Virus record (IMG/VR): IMGVR_UViG_3300030329_003597
Span: 266-64,265 of that record
DNA length: 64,000 bases
Reading direction: 5' to 3' (one strand)
Source: a virus
Position numbers and translations under genes: made by a program. Shown here in pieces: positions 6,429 through 13,410 of this stretch. A model generated the notes under the pieces. It ran no database searches, was not told where the DNA came from, and saw only the letters and a program-made list of their open reading frames with translations. Each line of letters starts with the position of its first letter. The first letter of the stretch is position 1.

Positions 6429-6539
6429 CTTTAGTTAATTAAACTATTAGTTATGTTTTTAGTGTATTCATAGAATATTAACTGATAATGTTTATTTAGC
6501 TGGGTTCTCAAGCCCAAGCTATACATAAATAATAGGTAC

Positions 6540-6563
6540 ACCTCCTTTATCAGGGGGTTTTTT
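6540..6563 (+). terminator. Weak intrinsic terminator before late arm
   Basis: ACCTCC pairs with GGGGGT around a 7-nt loop, including one T-G wobble, and is followed by six T. It lies between the boxes at 6421 and 6570, so it may attenuate read-through into the late arm. Confidence 0.55.
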
Positions 6564-6569
6564 ATTCAT

Positions 6570-6577
6570 TATATTTG
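6570..6577 (+). promoter_or_regulatory. -7 box TATATTTG, 12 nt before ATG
   Basis: Exact match to TAnnTTTG. The first T is exactly 12 nt before the ATG at 6582, the same spacing as at 7011, 7905 and 31292. Transcription would start at or within a few nt of the ATG, giving a near-leaderless mRNA. No -33 TTTG. Confidence 0.75.
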
Positions 6578-6579
6578 CT

Positions 6580-6607
6580 ATATGGACGAAGAAGAAATTT
6601 TACAATA
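6580..6607 (+). repeat. 28-bp exact repeat spanning a start codon, copy A
   Basis: Runs from 2 nt before the ATG of the first late-arm gene through nine codons. Identical to 43781-43808. Confidence 0.85.
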
Positions 6608-7010
6608 TCTATACGATAACATGTGGCTGATCGAAGGAAGGGAGATAATAAATATAGACAAACATGGCAGTAAGCATGTATTTAAGGAAGGTTTTTCTCC
6701 AAAACAACCTTTACAGCTTGAAAGGATTGATCCTTTACCTTTAAGTAAAATTGAATCCCCAGATACAAAAGACATAGATATAAGAGATATAATTAGATCA
6801 GAGAGTATATCACTACCTAAAGGGAAAGAACCTCAGCTTATTATGAAGAAATCTAATAAAACAAGAACAGGTCAAGAGCCAGCATACTATACGTATTGGG
6901 ATAAAGATAAAAAGCAGTGGAAGAGAAGGCCAGTAGAAAAAGAAGAATATGATCGTTATATGAGGGAGAATCGTATACGAAACCCTCAAGTCATCAAAAC
7001 TAGCTTTTAG
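6582..7010 (+). CDS. First late-arm protein; shares N-terminus with 1737-aa virion protein
   Basis: One hundred and forty-two residues, charged. The first nine residues MDEEEILQY are identical to those of the giant internal virion protein at 43783, as are 28 bp of DNA across the start. The C-terminus VIKTSF resembles the ends of the 9790-10404 product (VIKASF) and the 14277-14510 product (TKASF). No domain is recognised. It may be a virion-associated or cargo-type protein on the basis of the shared terminus (inference). Confidence 0.75.
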   Translation: MDEEEILQYLYDNMWLIEGREIINIDKHGSKHVFKEGFSPKQPLQLERIDPLPLSKIESPDTKDIDIRDIIRSESISLPKGKEPQLIMKKSNKTRTGQEPAYYTYWDKDKKQWKRRPVEKEEYDRYMRENRIRNPQVIKTSF

Positions 7011-7018
7011 TATCTTTG
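7011..7018 (+). promoter_or_regulatory. -7 box TATCTTTG, 12 nt before ATG
   Basis: Fits TAnnTTTG and starts immediately after the stop of the previous gene. Spacing to the ATG at 7023 is 12 nt. No -33 element seen. Confidence 0.7.
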
Positions 7019-7022
7019 TCTT

Positions 7023-7904
7023 ATGGCGACTCCTATCAAAAAAGACCCACCTGAAGAAGAGGGAATAGATATATTACAAGCACTTGCTAATATATATAAT
7101 TGGAAAGAGAATTTAGCTGAGAATATTAACCCAAGAGGTTATGATATGGACCTCGATGATGATGCTCCTGGGTACGATGACCCTATTTTAGGTAATCACC
7201 CATTACAGAGATTATACAACGCTATTGTTTTAGATCGAAAAGAACCTCTAAGAGAAAAGGAAGAAGAATTTATACAGCTTGCTTCTATTTCTGAGGATCC
7301 TGATTATAGTGCTGATGCAATTCTTAATGCAGCTGGAGAAGCAGAAAGACAAGATCTTTTAAGTTTAATGTTGGGTCAAGATCAAAAACATGGTAGTATA
7401 GAACCTGCAATATACAAGCCTACTAAATCAAAAGATCCTGATGCTGAATACTATCGTTCAAAAGTAACAGAACAACAGATAAAAAATGAACTAATGGACC
7501 CATACGTTCCAAGGTCTTTAAGAGGTAAGATGGGTTATAAGAGTGATAAAGAAGGTACTTACATTGGGAGAGGGGAAGATATTGCTGACCTTCTTATTGA
7601 CTCGGATATTTATGGTGACGCTCTAGGAAACTTTATTTTAGATAAAGGAGTAGATGAAAAGGGCCATTATATCAGTTATTATGACATATGGGATGTAAAC
7701 CCTTTGTCTTCTGGGGCAACTCAAGGAGATGAAGCATCGATAATGCCAAGAGGGTTAGATGATGTGATACAATCTGCTGTTGGTATTAAACCAGCAGAAT
7801 TGTATGGTAGGGTTTATTATGATCCTAAGACTGGACTCCCTATAGAGGAGAAAAAGTATGGGGGTACTGTAAGGCCTCTTAAAAAATACAAAGTCTTAAA
7901 ATAG
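7023..7904 (+). CDS. Conserved Bacteroidota-phage structural-type protein
   Basis: Two hundred and ninety-three residues, acidic in the first third. The segment GHYISYYDIWDVNP followed later by ELYGRVYYDPKTGLP recalls a motif (YISYYDxWDxNP ... YDRxYYD) of uncharacterised proteins in Bacteroidota phages. The tail GGTVRPLKKYKVLK resembles the GGIVRPIKRG segment of the next protein. Probably virion-associated; exact role unknown. Confidence 0.75.
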   Translation: MATPIKKDPPEEEGIDILQALANIYNWKENLAENINPRGYDMDLDDDAPGYDDPILGNHPLQRLYNAIVLDRKEPLREKEEEFIQLASISEDPDYSADAILNAAGEAERQDLLSLMLGQDQKHGSIEPAIYKPTKSKDPDAEYYRSKVTEQQIKNELMDPYVPRSLRGKMGYKSDKEGTYIGRGEDIADLLIDSDIYGDALGNFILDKGVDEKGHYISYYDIWDVNPLSSGATQGDEASIMPRGLDDVIQSAVGIKPAELYGRVYYDPKTGLPIEEKKYGGTVRPLKKYKVLK

Positions 7905-7912
7905 TATCTTTG
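7905..7912 (+). promoter_or_regulatory. -7 box TATCTTTG, 12 nt before ATG
   Basis: Same box as at 7011 and same 12-nt spacing to the ATG at 7917; the flanks AGTATCTTTG and TTATGGC are nearly identical between the two sites. No -33 TTTG. Confidence 0.7.
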
Positions 7913-7916
7913 TTTT

Positions 7917-9329
7917 ATGGCAAGATCTAGGTTTAGAGAAGAGAAGATTAGAATCCTTATGAATGAGGGTTATCCGTTTAAACAAGCGGTAGCTATTGCC
8001 TATGATAAAGAAAAGAAAGGTGATGAGGGATTAACTACTGATCCTACCGATCCAAAGAAATCGGGAACCGCATCAGACAGTCTAAACGTAGCGTCTCTTA
8101 AATCTGGCATTGCTCAAGTAGAAAGTGGGGGAGGCCAAGAGATATTTATGATAAATCCTGATCCTAACAGTACAGCTACTGGATTATATGGTCAAAGATT
8201 TAGCGAAATAGAAGATGAGTATGAGGGTAGTAGAACACAATTCTCTACAGACATACAAGCTCAAGAAGAATTTATGGATAAGAGAATAGAGGAGGGTATT
8301 AACGCACCTTCTTTAAGGCGTAATGCAATAGATCTTACTGCAGAATATAAAGATCAATTAGGTGATAAGTGGGATTATACTCAAAACGAGGTTGCTGCGT
8401 TGAGCCATTTCTTAGGGAGGCAAGGGACTAGAGAATATTTCGCAGCTATTCGTGATGGAAAGGATTTTGTAGTTCCAGGAACTAATAAAAGCCCTGAAGA
8501 GTATCTAGAAACTTTTAATGAGGGGGAAGCAAAGATTAAAATGAGGGGTGGTATTGTAAGGCCTATTAAAAGAGGGGATAATGGTGTAACTACGGGAGAG
8601 GAAACTGAAGATCCAAAAGACGATGATGTATACTCTGTAACTCATGAAGATATATATAATTATTTAGCTAGCAAAGATGTAAACCTTAAAGGGAGAGAAA
8701 TAGCTAAAACTAGAATTATGCCTGGAAGAGGAGAATATTTCCATTATGCAGATGCTCCAGGAGAAGAACATGATACCTTATTGGGTGTAAAGATGGGTAG
8801 AGGCGCAGAAGACACTAAAGATGGAGGATTTAGACAGCATCCTCTTATGATACATTCTAGTAGAGCTGGAGATGAAGATGTAAGGTTAGAAGAAGATATA
8901 CATTCTATACAACCTAAAGTAGGAACGCTTATTAAAGGTATGGGGGGTATAAAAAGGAAGTTAGCTAGAATGTTAAATAAGCAATACTTTACTTTCGACG
9001 AAGGTGTTGGAAATGAAAAATTTCAAGCTTTAAGCGATCAGGAAAAATCAGACCTATATAAAAGGGAGATGGTGGAAAAAAATTATGCTCTTAAAGGTGC
9101 TGGTAGTTCTACTGAATTTGAGGCAAAACTGATTTCTGATAAAATGCAAATGATTGATCAAGGAGTTATAAATCCTAGCGGTAGAGTAACAAAAGATGAT
9201 CTTCAGGCAATACAACAATGGTATGAAAAGCAAAATCCACATGCCGCTTTCTTAAATCCATTATTTAAAAATATCGATGACTCCCCTAGATATACTAAAA
9301 TTCTTCTTCAAGCTCTTAATAAAGCATAA
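7917..9329 (+). CDS. Lytic-transglycosylase-like virion protein
   Basis: Four hundred and seventy residues. After a short basic N-terminus (REEKIRILMNEGYPFKQAVA), residues 62-93 carry AQVESGGGQ and ATGLYGQ, matching the lysozyme-like/SLT pattern in which the Glu of ESGG (E69) is catalytic and GLxGQ follows. The rest of the fold up to about 200 is plausible. A GGIVRPIKRG linker leads to a second region of unknown role. It would cleave peptidoglycan during genome entry or lysis. No signal peptide, which favours a virion component. The catalytic assignment is from motif only. Confidence 0.6.
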   Translation: MARSRFREEKIRILMNEGYPFKQAVAIAYDKEKKGDEGLTTDPTDPKKSGTASDSLNVASLKSGIAQVESGGGQEIFMINPDPNSTATGLYGQRFSEIEDEYEGSRTQFSTDIQAQEEFMDKRIEEGINAPSLRRNAIDLTAEYKDQLGDKWDYTQNEVAALSHFLGRQGTREYFAAIRDGKDFVVPGTNKSPEEYLETFNEGEAKIKMRGGIVRPIKRGDNGVTTGEETEDPKDDDVYSVTHEDIYNYLASKDVNLKGREIAKTRIMPGRGEYFHYADAPGEEHDTLLGVKMGRGAEDTKDGGFRQHPLMIHSSRAGDEDVRLEEDIHSIQPKVGTLIKGMGGIKRKLARMLNKQYFTFDEGVGNEKFQALSDQEKSDLYKREMVEKNYALKGAGSSTEFEAKLISDKMQMIDQGVINPSGRVTKDDLQAIQQWYEKQNPHAAFLNPLFKNIDDSPRYTKILLQALNKA

Positions 9330-9341
9330 TAGATAATAACT

Positions 9342-9349
9342 TATATTTG
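9342..9349 (+). promoter_or_regulatory. -7 box TATATTTG
   Basis: Exact TAnnTTTG match, 20 nt before the ATG at 9362, in a 32-nt AT-rich gap. No -33 TTTG upstream. Confidence 0.65.
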
Positions 9350-9361
9350 TAAAAATATCAC

Positions 9362-9790
9362 ATGGCAACACTAACGGTAACAATTAAAGAAGAATTAATC
9401 CTTAATGGGAAAGATGTAGGGTGTACTAATGTTGCTACTTATGGTGCTACTGAAGTTTATCACCGTATAGCAACTATAACAAATACTGAAAAAAGTATAT
9501 TGTTATTTGGAGCTGCCGTAGAGGGTGGGACTATTAAAGATGCTCAACTTGATTACCTAAGGATTACAAACTTAGATTCGTCTGCTAATATAAAGCTTAG
9601 GATAAGAAATGCTTCAGAGGAGTTTATGGTTCAGGTAGATCCTTTAGGTTCTTTCATCTTAACAGAAGATAAGTTAGATGCTGATGCTACAGGAAGTGAT
9701 GAGACTATTTCATTAGCTCAAATAGACAGTATAAAAGCTGTTTCTGGAACTAGTAGTTCATTAATAGAAATATTTGCAGCGTCAGCATAA
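9362..9790 (+). CDS. Small beta-rich structural protein
   Basis: One hundred and forty-two residues, Thr/Ala-rich and beta-rich, starting MATLTVTIKEELILNGKD. The layout (strand-rich, IRNASEEF then a glycine and an F.L stretch) resembles the four tandem paralogues at 22960-24970, suggesting a distant member of the same virion-decoration-like family. Its stop overlaps the next ATG. Function inferred from composition only. Confidence 0.65.
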   Translation: MATLTVTIKEELILNGKDVGCTNVATYGATEVYHRIATITNTEKSILLFGAAVEGGTIKDAQLDYLRITNLDSSANIKLRIRNASEEFMVQVDPLGSFILTEDKLDADATGSDETISLAQIDSIKAVSGTSSSLIEIFAASA

Positions 9791-10404
9791 TGAAAGCCGT
9801 AAAAGCAAATAAATATCAAGGGCTTTTAGATATACCTAAAATGGATGCAGGGGGGCAAACGAATCCTGTACATAAAGGTAGCAGAAGTGTAAGTAGAAAA
9901 AAGTTAAAAGAAATTGAAGAGAGGCAGATAGCTCCTATTGAAGCTCTATTAAGACGTATAGCTATGAGGCAGGAACTAAAAGAAGGTGAAAGTGAAGGAG
10001 ATGCATTTAGCTCTGAAAGTGTAGATTTTGGTAGCGGATCAGAGGGAGAATCTTGTAGAGAGGTAGATGGAAAGATAGTTTGTGGGGCTTACGGTTACGA
10101 TCAAGGAGATGCAGCAGATTCAGCGGCAGGAGAAGATCGTGAGAAAAAACCTCTTTCTCTTGTGTTAGCGGATTTAATAAAAGAAGGGAGAGATGTAAGA
10201 CAATCGAGCCTTAAGAAGAGATTGAAAAAGGTTGGTAAAAGAAGGGAGCTTGATTTAGATCCTTCTAGGTCTGAACAGAAATTAATAAGAAACCCACTTG
10301 CTAGGGCTAGGTATAAATCCTTACAAAGGAGACTAGCTAGATCTGAAGGAAGAGAAAAAGCAGGGGAAGATGGTGGATACCAGGTAATAAAGGCTTCTTT
10401 CTAA
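9790..10404 (+). CDS. Charged protein with VIKASF C-terminus
   Basis: Two hundred and four residues: basic N-terminus, acidic/Ser-rich middle with two Cys (SCREVDGKIVCGAYGYDQGD), then a basic helical C-terminal third. It ends GGYQVIKASF, like the products ending at 7010 and 14510. The N-terminal GLLDIPKMDAGGQTNP resembles Gly-Gly leaders of other virion proteins here. Unknown; could be virion-packaged. Confidence 0.7.
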   Translation: MKAVKANKYQGLLDIPKMDAGGQTNPVHKGSRSVSRKKLKEIEERQIAPIEALLRRIAMRQELKEGESEGDAFSSESVDFGSGSEGESCREVDGKIVCGAYGYDQGDAADSAAGEDREKKPLSLVLADLIKEGRDVRQSSLKKRLKKVGKRRELDLDPSRSEQKLIRNPLARARYKSLQRRLARSEGREKAGEDGGYQVIKASF

Positions 10405-10536
10405 TTGAATAAATATTACTTTAATCCTATAAGAAAAAGAAAAGATCCAGCAATAGAAGCTGAACGTATAAGACTAAACAAATTAAAAAATGAAACTCGA
10501 AGTAATAAGATTCAACAAAGGGGAAGATTCAACTAA
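10405..10536 (+). CDS. Possible small basic protein with TTG start, 43 aa
   Basis: A 43-codon basic ORF starting TTG directly after the upstream stop (NKYYFNPIRKRKDPAIEAER follows) and overlapping the next gene by 47 nt. It would fill an otherwise empty 85-nt gap. Support is weak: non-ATG start, no homology. Listed because the gap has no other content. Confidence 0.3.
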   Translation: MNKYYFNPIRKRKDPAIEAERIRLNKLKNETRSNKIQQRGRFN

Positions 10537-11014
10537 CGGGATATTATTTGATGTAACAGATGAAAGAAAATTTTTATGCTATACTCTCGAAGATGAGAGC
10601 CGTGAAGAAAAAGTTTACGGAGAGACTTGTATACCTGAAGGAGAGTATAAAGTCAAATTTAGAAATGAAGGCGGATACCACGCCAAATACTCTAAAAGAT
10701 TTGCTGATATACATATGGGTATGCTTGAAGTGTGTGATGTCCCTAATTTTAAATATATCCTTCTTCATTGTGGTAATACTGATGAGGACACTGCGGGATG
10801 TTTATTATTGGGTGATACGCAAGAAAACAACAACATCAAAAAAAACGGTTTCATCGGCAGGTCGACGCAAGCGTATACAAGGGTCTACCCGAAAATCGCC
10901 AAAGCGCTCAAAGAAAAAGAAGAAGTAACTATTACATATAGAGACTTCTCTGAGTGTTTATTATTAACCCCTCTAGATGTAGCTACATTTGTAGGGGCTT
11001 CACAACCGCATTAA
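10490..11014 (+). CDS. DUF5675-like protein, possible cell-wall enzyme
   Basis: One hundred and seventy-four residues. The pattern TLED near 30, then CIPEGEYKV and LLHCGNTDEDTAGCLLLG (about 88-105) fits the DUF5675 family of phage proteins. The His...Gly-Cys arrangement is reminiscent of L,D-transpeptidase active sites (H...HGC), but the link is not established. It may act on peptidoglycan near lysis. Codons near 10805-10920 are unusually C-ending, and a 122-codon ORF in another frame overlaps (see findings). Confidence 0.65.
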   Translation: MKLEVIRFNKGEDSTNGILFDVTDERKFLCYTLEDESREEKVYGETCIPEGEYKVKFRNEGGYHAKYSKRFADIHMGMLEVCDVPNFKYILLHCGNTDEDTAGCLLLGDTQENNNIKKNGFIGRSTQAYTRVYPKIAKALKEKEEVTITYRDFSECLLLTPLDVATFVGASQPH

Positions 11015-11016
11015 TT

Positions 11017-11376
11017 ATGTATACATATAATATAGAAGTTCTTAGAGTTATCGATGGGGACACAATAGATGCTAGTATAGATTTAGGTTTTGACGTAAAA
11101 ATTAAGAAGCGTATAAGATTCATGGGTATTAATACTCCAGAGTCTAGAACACGAGATCTTGAAGAAAAGAAACGAGGGTTAGCAGCTAAACAAAGAGTTG
11201 CTGAACTTTTAGATACAGCTACAGAAGTGCAAGTTATATCGCACGGTGTAGGAAAGTTTGGGAGATGTTTAGGGGAAATAGATTTTTGCTGCCCAGATTC
11301 TTTAACAATGAAGAATCTAAATAAACAGCTAATAGAAGAAGGCCACGCTGTAGAGTATCACGGAGGTAAAAGATAA
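11017..11376 (+). CDS. Staphylococcal-nuclease-like nuclease
   Basis: One hundred and nineteen residues from the ATG at 11017, chosen because it follows the upstream stop by 2 nt; longer starts would overlap that gene. VIDGDTIDASIDLGF (about 10-24) and IRFMGINTPESR (about 33-44) match the SNase/thermonuclease core, with acidic residues for calcium and an Arg for catalysis. It lacks a signal peptide, so it probably acts inside the cell or is packaged; host DNA degradation is one option. It ends tail-to-tail with the minus-strand regulator. Confidence 0.8.
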   Translation: MYTYNIEVLRVIDGDTIDASIDLGFDVKIKKRIRFMGINTPESRTRDLEEKKRGLAAKQRVAELLDTATEVQVISHGVGKFGRCLGEIDFCCPDSLTMKNLNKQLIEEGHAVEYHGGKR

Positions 11377-11799
11377 TTACTTCTCTAAATCATTATAAAA
11401 TCTTTGTACAAGCAGTCTAGCTTTTTGAGTTATGGCATATCTAACCCTATAGTTATATTTAGTTTCGTCTCTAAATAGATGATCTTCATATGTGTCTGAT
11501 GGTGTTAATTTATCAAAGTGCTTGTATATATATCCAGCCTTAACTAAAGGCCATACGTATCTTTTCCCTATATTAGATTTACTGGTTTGAAAGTCTTTAC
11601 TAGCGTAGTCTAATGTAAAGAATTGTAAATCGTACCCCCATAGAAGAAACTCAAGCTTAGAAAAGTCCATACCTAACTTTTCAGCATATTCATTCTTGAT
11701 AACTTTTAAGTTTTTAAGATAGTTTTTTTTGATGTATATTCTATCTTGTTTAGCGAAGTCTCGAAATAGGCGCTCTTTAGGGATTCTACTTTTAGGCAT
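11377..11799 (-). CDS. Winged-helix-like regulator on the opposite strand
   Basis: One hundred and forty residues, the only minus-strand gene within the 50-kb late arm. The basic N-terminus is followed by a helical segment and a likely winged helix: LEFLLWGYDLQFFTLDYASK, a recognition-helix candidate QTSKSNIGKRYVWPLVKAGY, then YRVRYAITQKARLLVQRFY, similar in order to MarR/PadR-like folds. Its start codon abuts a perfect tandem 11-bp repeat within a divergent promoter region, which fits autoregulation and control of the 11829 gene. The DNA-binding role is inferred. Confidence 0.65.
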   Translation of the reverse strand: MPKSRIPKERLFRDFAKQDRIYIKKNYLKNLKVIKNEYAEKLGMDFSKLEFLLWGYDLQFFTLDYASKDFQTSKSNIGKRYVWPLVKAGYIYKHFDKLTPSDTYEDHLFRDETKYNYRVRYAITQKARLLVQRFYNDLEK

Positions 11800-11820
11800 T
11801 TGTATTAAATTTGTATTAAA
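11799..11820. promoter_or_regulatory. Tandem 11-bp operator-like repeat
   Basis: TTTGTATTAAA occurs twice in direct tandem (11799-11809, 11810-11820). The period of 11 bp is about one helical turn, so two protomers could bind one face. It lies between the divergent starts of the winged-helix gene and the 11829 gene. Confidence 0.65.
11806..11813 (+). promoter_or_regulatory. -7 box TAAATTTG inside the tandem repeat
   Basis: Fits TAnnTTTG and spans the junction of the two 11-bp repeats, so repressor binding would block it. ATG of the rightward gene is at 11829. Confidence 0.6.
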
Positions 11821-11821
11821 G

Positions 11822-11829
11822 CAAAACTA
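11822..11829 (-). promoter_or_regulatory. Minus-strand -7 box TAGTTTTG
   Basis: Reads TAGTTTTG on the minus strand, 22 nt before the ATG of the winged-helix gene, with the tandem repeat between box and start. No -33 element recognised. Confidence 0.5.
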
Positions 11830-12146
11830 TGACAAAAGATTTCGAATTCTTACTTCACATGCAAAGGCTTATGTTTGAGGCAGAAGCTCTAGCAATACAA
11901 TTTGGAGTTAAGGATAGGTTTTTATCTATTATGGTTGCTGGGTTACTACCTAAAGAAGATGAACTCCTTGATTCTGATACCCCAAGACTTAAAGCGATAT
12001 ATAGCTATAATATAGATGATCTTAATGAATTAGATGAAGTACAAGAATTTATATATCACACGTACTACGAACCAGATAAAGAAGAATTAGATCAAAGAGA
12101 TATAAATAATTTATTAGGGGGTACTGGAATAGAATTAGAAGATTAA
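11829..12146 (+). CDS. Acidic late-arm protein, 105 aa
   Basis: One hundred and five acidic residues starting MTKDFEFLLHMQRLMFEAEA; helical with no clear motif. First gene rightward of the divergent promoter pair, so likely the target of the winged-helix regulator. It leads a run of small genes up to the terminase. Function unknown. Confidence 0.75.
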   Translation: MTKDFEFLLHMQRLMFEAEALAIQFGVKDRFLSIMVAGLLPKEDELLDSDTPRLKAIYSYNIDDLNELDEVQEFIYHTYYEPDKEELDQRDINNLLGGTGIELED

Positions 12147-12151
12147 ATAAA

Positions 12152-12391
12152 ATGGAAGGGATTATTAGAAAAATTATTATCGGGAAAGACCCGAAGGACG
12201 CTATGGCGTATTATATTGGCATGAGAGCTGGCACGGGAATAGTTAGTACTATAGTGCAGGATGAAGGATATTTGCATAGATATGGTAAAAATAGATATTT
12301 AGTATATTTAGAAGATGCAGATAAATCTCAAACTTTATGGAAAGCTATTGACAATATGCCTTGCATGTTGGAATTTGATTGTAATTTTTAA
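12152..12391 (+). CDS. Small conserved phage protein (GKDPKDAMAYY)
   Basis: Seventy-nine residues starting MEGIIRKIIIGKDPKDAMAY; ends MPCMLEFDCNF. The combination IIIGxDPKDxMAYYxG and MPCxxEFD is one I recall from small hypothetical proteins of Bacteroidota and marine phages. Its stop overlaps the next ATG. Unknown function, near packaging genes. Confidence 0.75.
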   Translation: MEGIIRKIIIGKDPKDAMAYYIGMRAGTGIVSTIVQDEGYLHRYGKNRYLVYLEDADKSQTLWKAIDNMPCMLEFDCNF

Positions 12392-12669
12392 TGGTTAGAA
12401 CAGAGCAATATACTTCAGGAGGTGAATTTAAACTTCCAGATGGAACTAATTATGTGGGTGCTTATCACGTACATATAACTAAAGGCGCTATGGTGGGAGC
12501 CTATCACAAAGACACTCCTCACGATAGATTAATCCCATTGGATAGACAGTCTGAATTACTTCTTGAATCTATAATAAATCAGTTAAATCTACAGCAATCT
12601 ACGCCTGCTCGTAGATCCACAGCTACTAGCAGTAGACCTACAAGAAGGTCAAGTGGCGGCGGTTATTAA
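12391..12669 (+). CDS. Small conserved phage protein (GAYHVHITKGAMVG)
   Basis: Ninety-two residues: a beta-rich N-terminal domain containing YVGAYHVHITKGAMVGAYH, followed by a Ser/Thr/Arg-rich disordered tail ending SSGGGY. I recall similar HVHxxxGxMVG proteins from marine phages without known function. The disordered basic tail may bind nucleic acid or other virion parts (inference). Confidence 0.75.
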   Translation: MVRTEQYTSGGEFKLPDGTNYVGAYHVHITKGAMVGAYHKDTPHDRLIPLDRQSELLLESIINQLNLQQSTPARRSTATSSRPTRRSSGGGY

Positions 12670-12673
12670 TAAT

Positions 12674-12817
12674 ATGAAACCTACTAAAAGTAAAGGTCTT
12701 GGCGATACAATAGCTAAGATTACAAAAGCTACAGGTCTTAATAAATTAGCACCCAAAGATTGTGGGTGTAAAAAACGACAATCTAAATTAAATAAAATAT
12801 TTCCTTATAAAAAATGA
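12674..12817 (+). CDS. Small CGC-motif protein, 47 aa
   Basis: Forty-seven basic residues starting MKPTKSKGLGDTIAKITKAT, with DCGCKKRQSKLNKIFPYKK at the end. The DTIxKITxATG plus DCGCxxRxxxLNxxFP pattern recurs, as I remember, in Bacteroidota phages next to packaging genes. The paired Cys could bind metal. The stop overlaps the next ATG (ATGA). Confidence 0.8.
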   Translation: MKPTKSKGLGDTIAKITKATGLNKLAPKDCGCKKRQSKLNKIFPYKK

Positions 12818-13410
12818 AAACTTTACATTTGTTTGTTGTCGAATTAGAAAAAACGATCAACGACACTATTAAAACCGATTCTGGTTTAGAGCTTTATGTA
12901 GACAATAGATTTAACGAGTTTGAACATAGAGTTACTGAAGGGCCAGTAGTATGCGCCCCACGTAAATATAATACAGGAGTTAAAGAAGGCGATACTTTGT
13001 ATTTTCACCATTTAGTTGTGATTAATGAGGGTCAAGCATTAACTGGGCATGATAATCATTATTTAATAAAATATGATGATAAGCATACTATAAATAATCA
13101 GGCTATCGCATATAAATGTCAAGACACTGGAGAAATAAAGCCTTTAGCAGGTTGGTCTTTGTTAAAGCCAGTAGAGCAAGAAGCTGAAGTAGTTTCTGGT
13201 ATTATAGAAGTAATAAATACAGAAGATGAAAAGTTACCCACTAGGGGTGAAGTAGCTTTTGATGCGCCCTGGTTAGAAGAGCTGGGTGTAAAAAAGGGGG
13301 ATATAGTGGGTTTTAAAAAGAATAGAGATTATCGTATAAAAATAGATGATCAAGAGTATTACCGTACTCGTGCAGAAGATTTAATGTATATAATTGAGGA
13401 AAATGTTTGA
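12814..13410 (+). CDS. Tandem GroES-like co-chaperonin
   Basis: One hundred and ninety-eight residues that read as two GroES/cpn10-like halves. Residues 1-115: LFVVELEKTINDTIKTDSGL, EGPVVCAP, VKEGDTLYFHH and a YLIKYDD strand follow the cpn10 order (start strand, mobile loop region, G.V...P, V..GD.V.F). Residues about 125-198 repeat it: GIIEV, TRGEVAFDAP, VKKGDIVGFKKN and IDDQEYYRTRAEDL. Phage co-chaperonins (T4 gp31 and marine phage examples) refit host GroEL to fold capsid protein. Duplication in one chain is unusual. Fold assignment is by eye. Confidence 0.6.
   Translation: MKTLHLFVVELEKTINDTIKTDSGLELYVDNRFNEFEHRVTEGPVVCAPRKYNTGVKEGDTLYFHHLVVINEGQALTGHDNHYLIKYDDKHTINNQAIAYKCQDTGEIKPLAGWSLLKPVEQEAEVVSGIIEVINTEDEKLPTRGEVAFDAPWLEELGVKKGDIVGFKKNRDYRIKIDDQEYYRTRAEDLMYIIEENV

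Larger units (their letters stand above)
5946..6569. other. Divergent gene-poor region; candidate origin and switch
   Basis: About 620 nt separate the leftward and rightward arms with no convincing gene. It holds a perfect hairpin (5970-5990), a small TACC-TTC-GGTA hairpin near 6031-6041, a cluster of GCGT tetramers (6150-6206), TGCGTTTG once on each strand (6050-6057 minus, 6191-6198 plus), an AT-rich stretch (6235-6300), a promoter-like box (6421) and a weak terminator (6540). Position between divergent arms, and a DnaA-domain-IV-like protein elsewhere, make an origin plausible; this is inference. No TAnnTTTG box faces the leftward arm. Confidence 0.5.

Noticed and set aside
10954-11016. 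Longer start for the SNase-like gene
   Set aside because: The added 21 residues overlap the DUF5675-like gene; the SNase fold begins right after the ATG at 11017.
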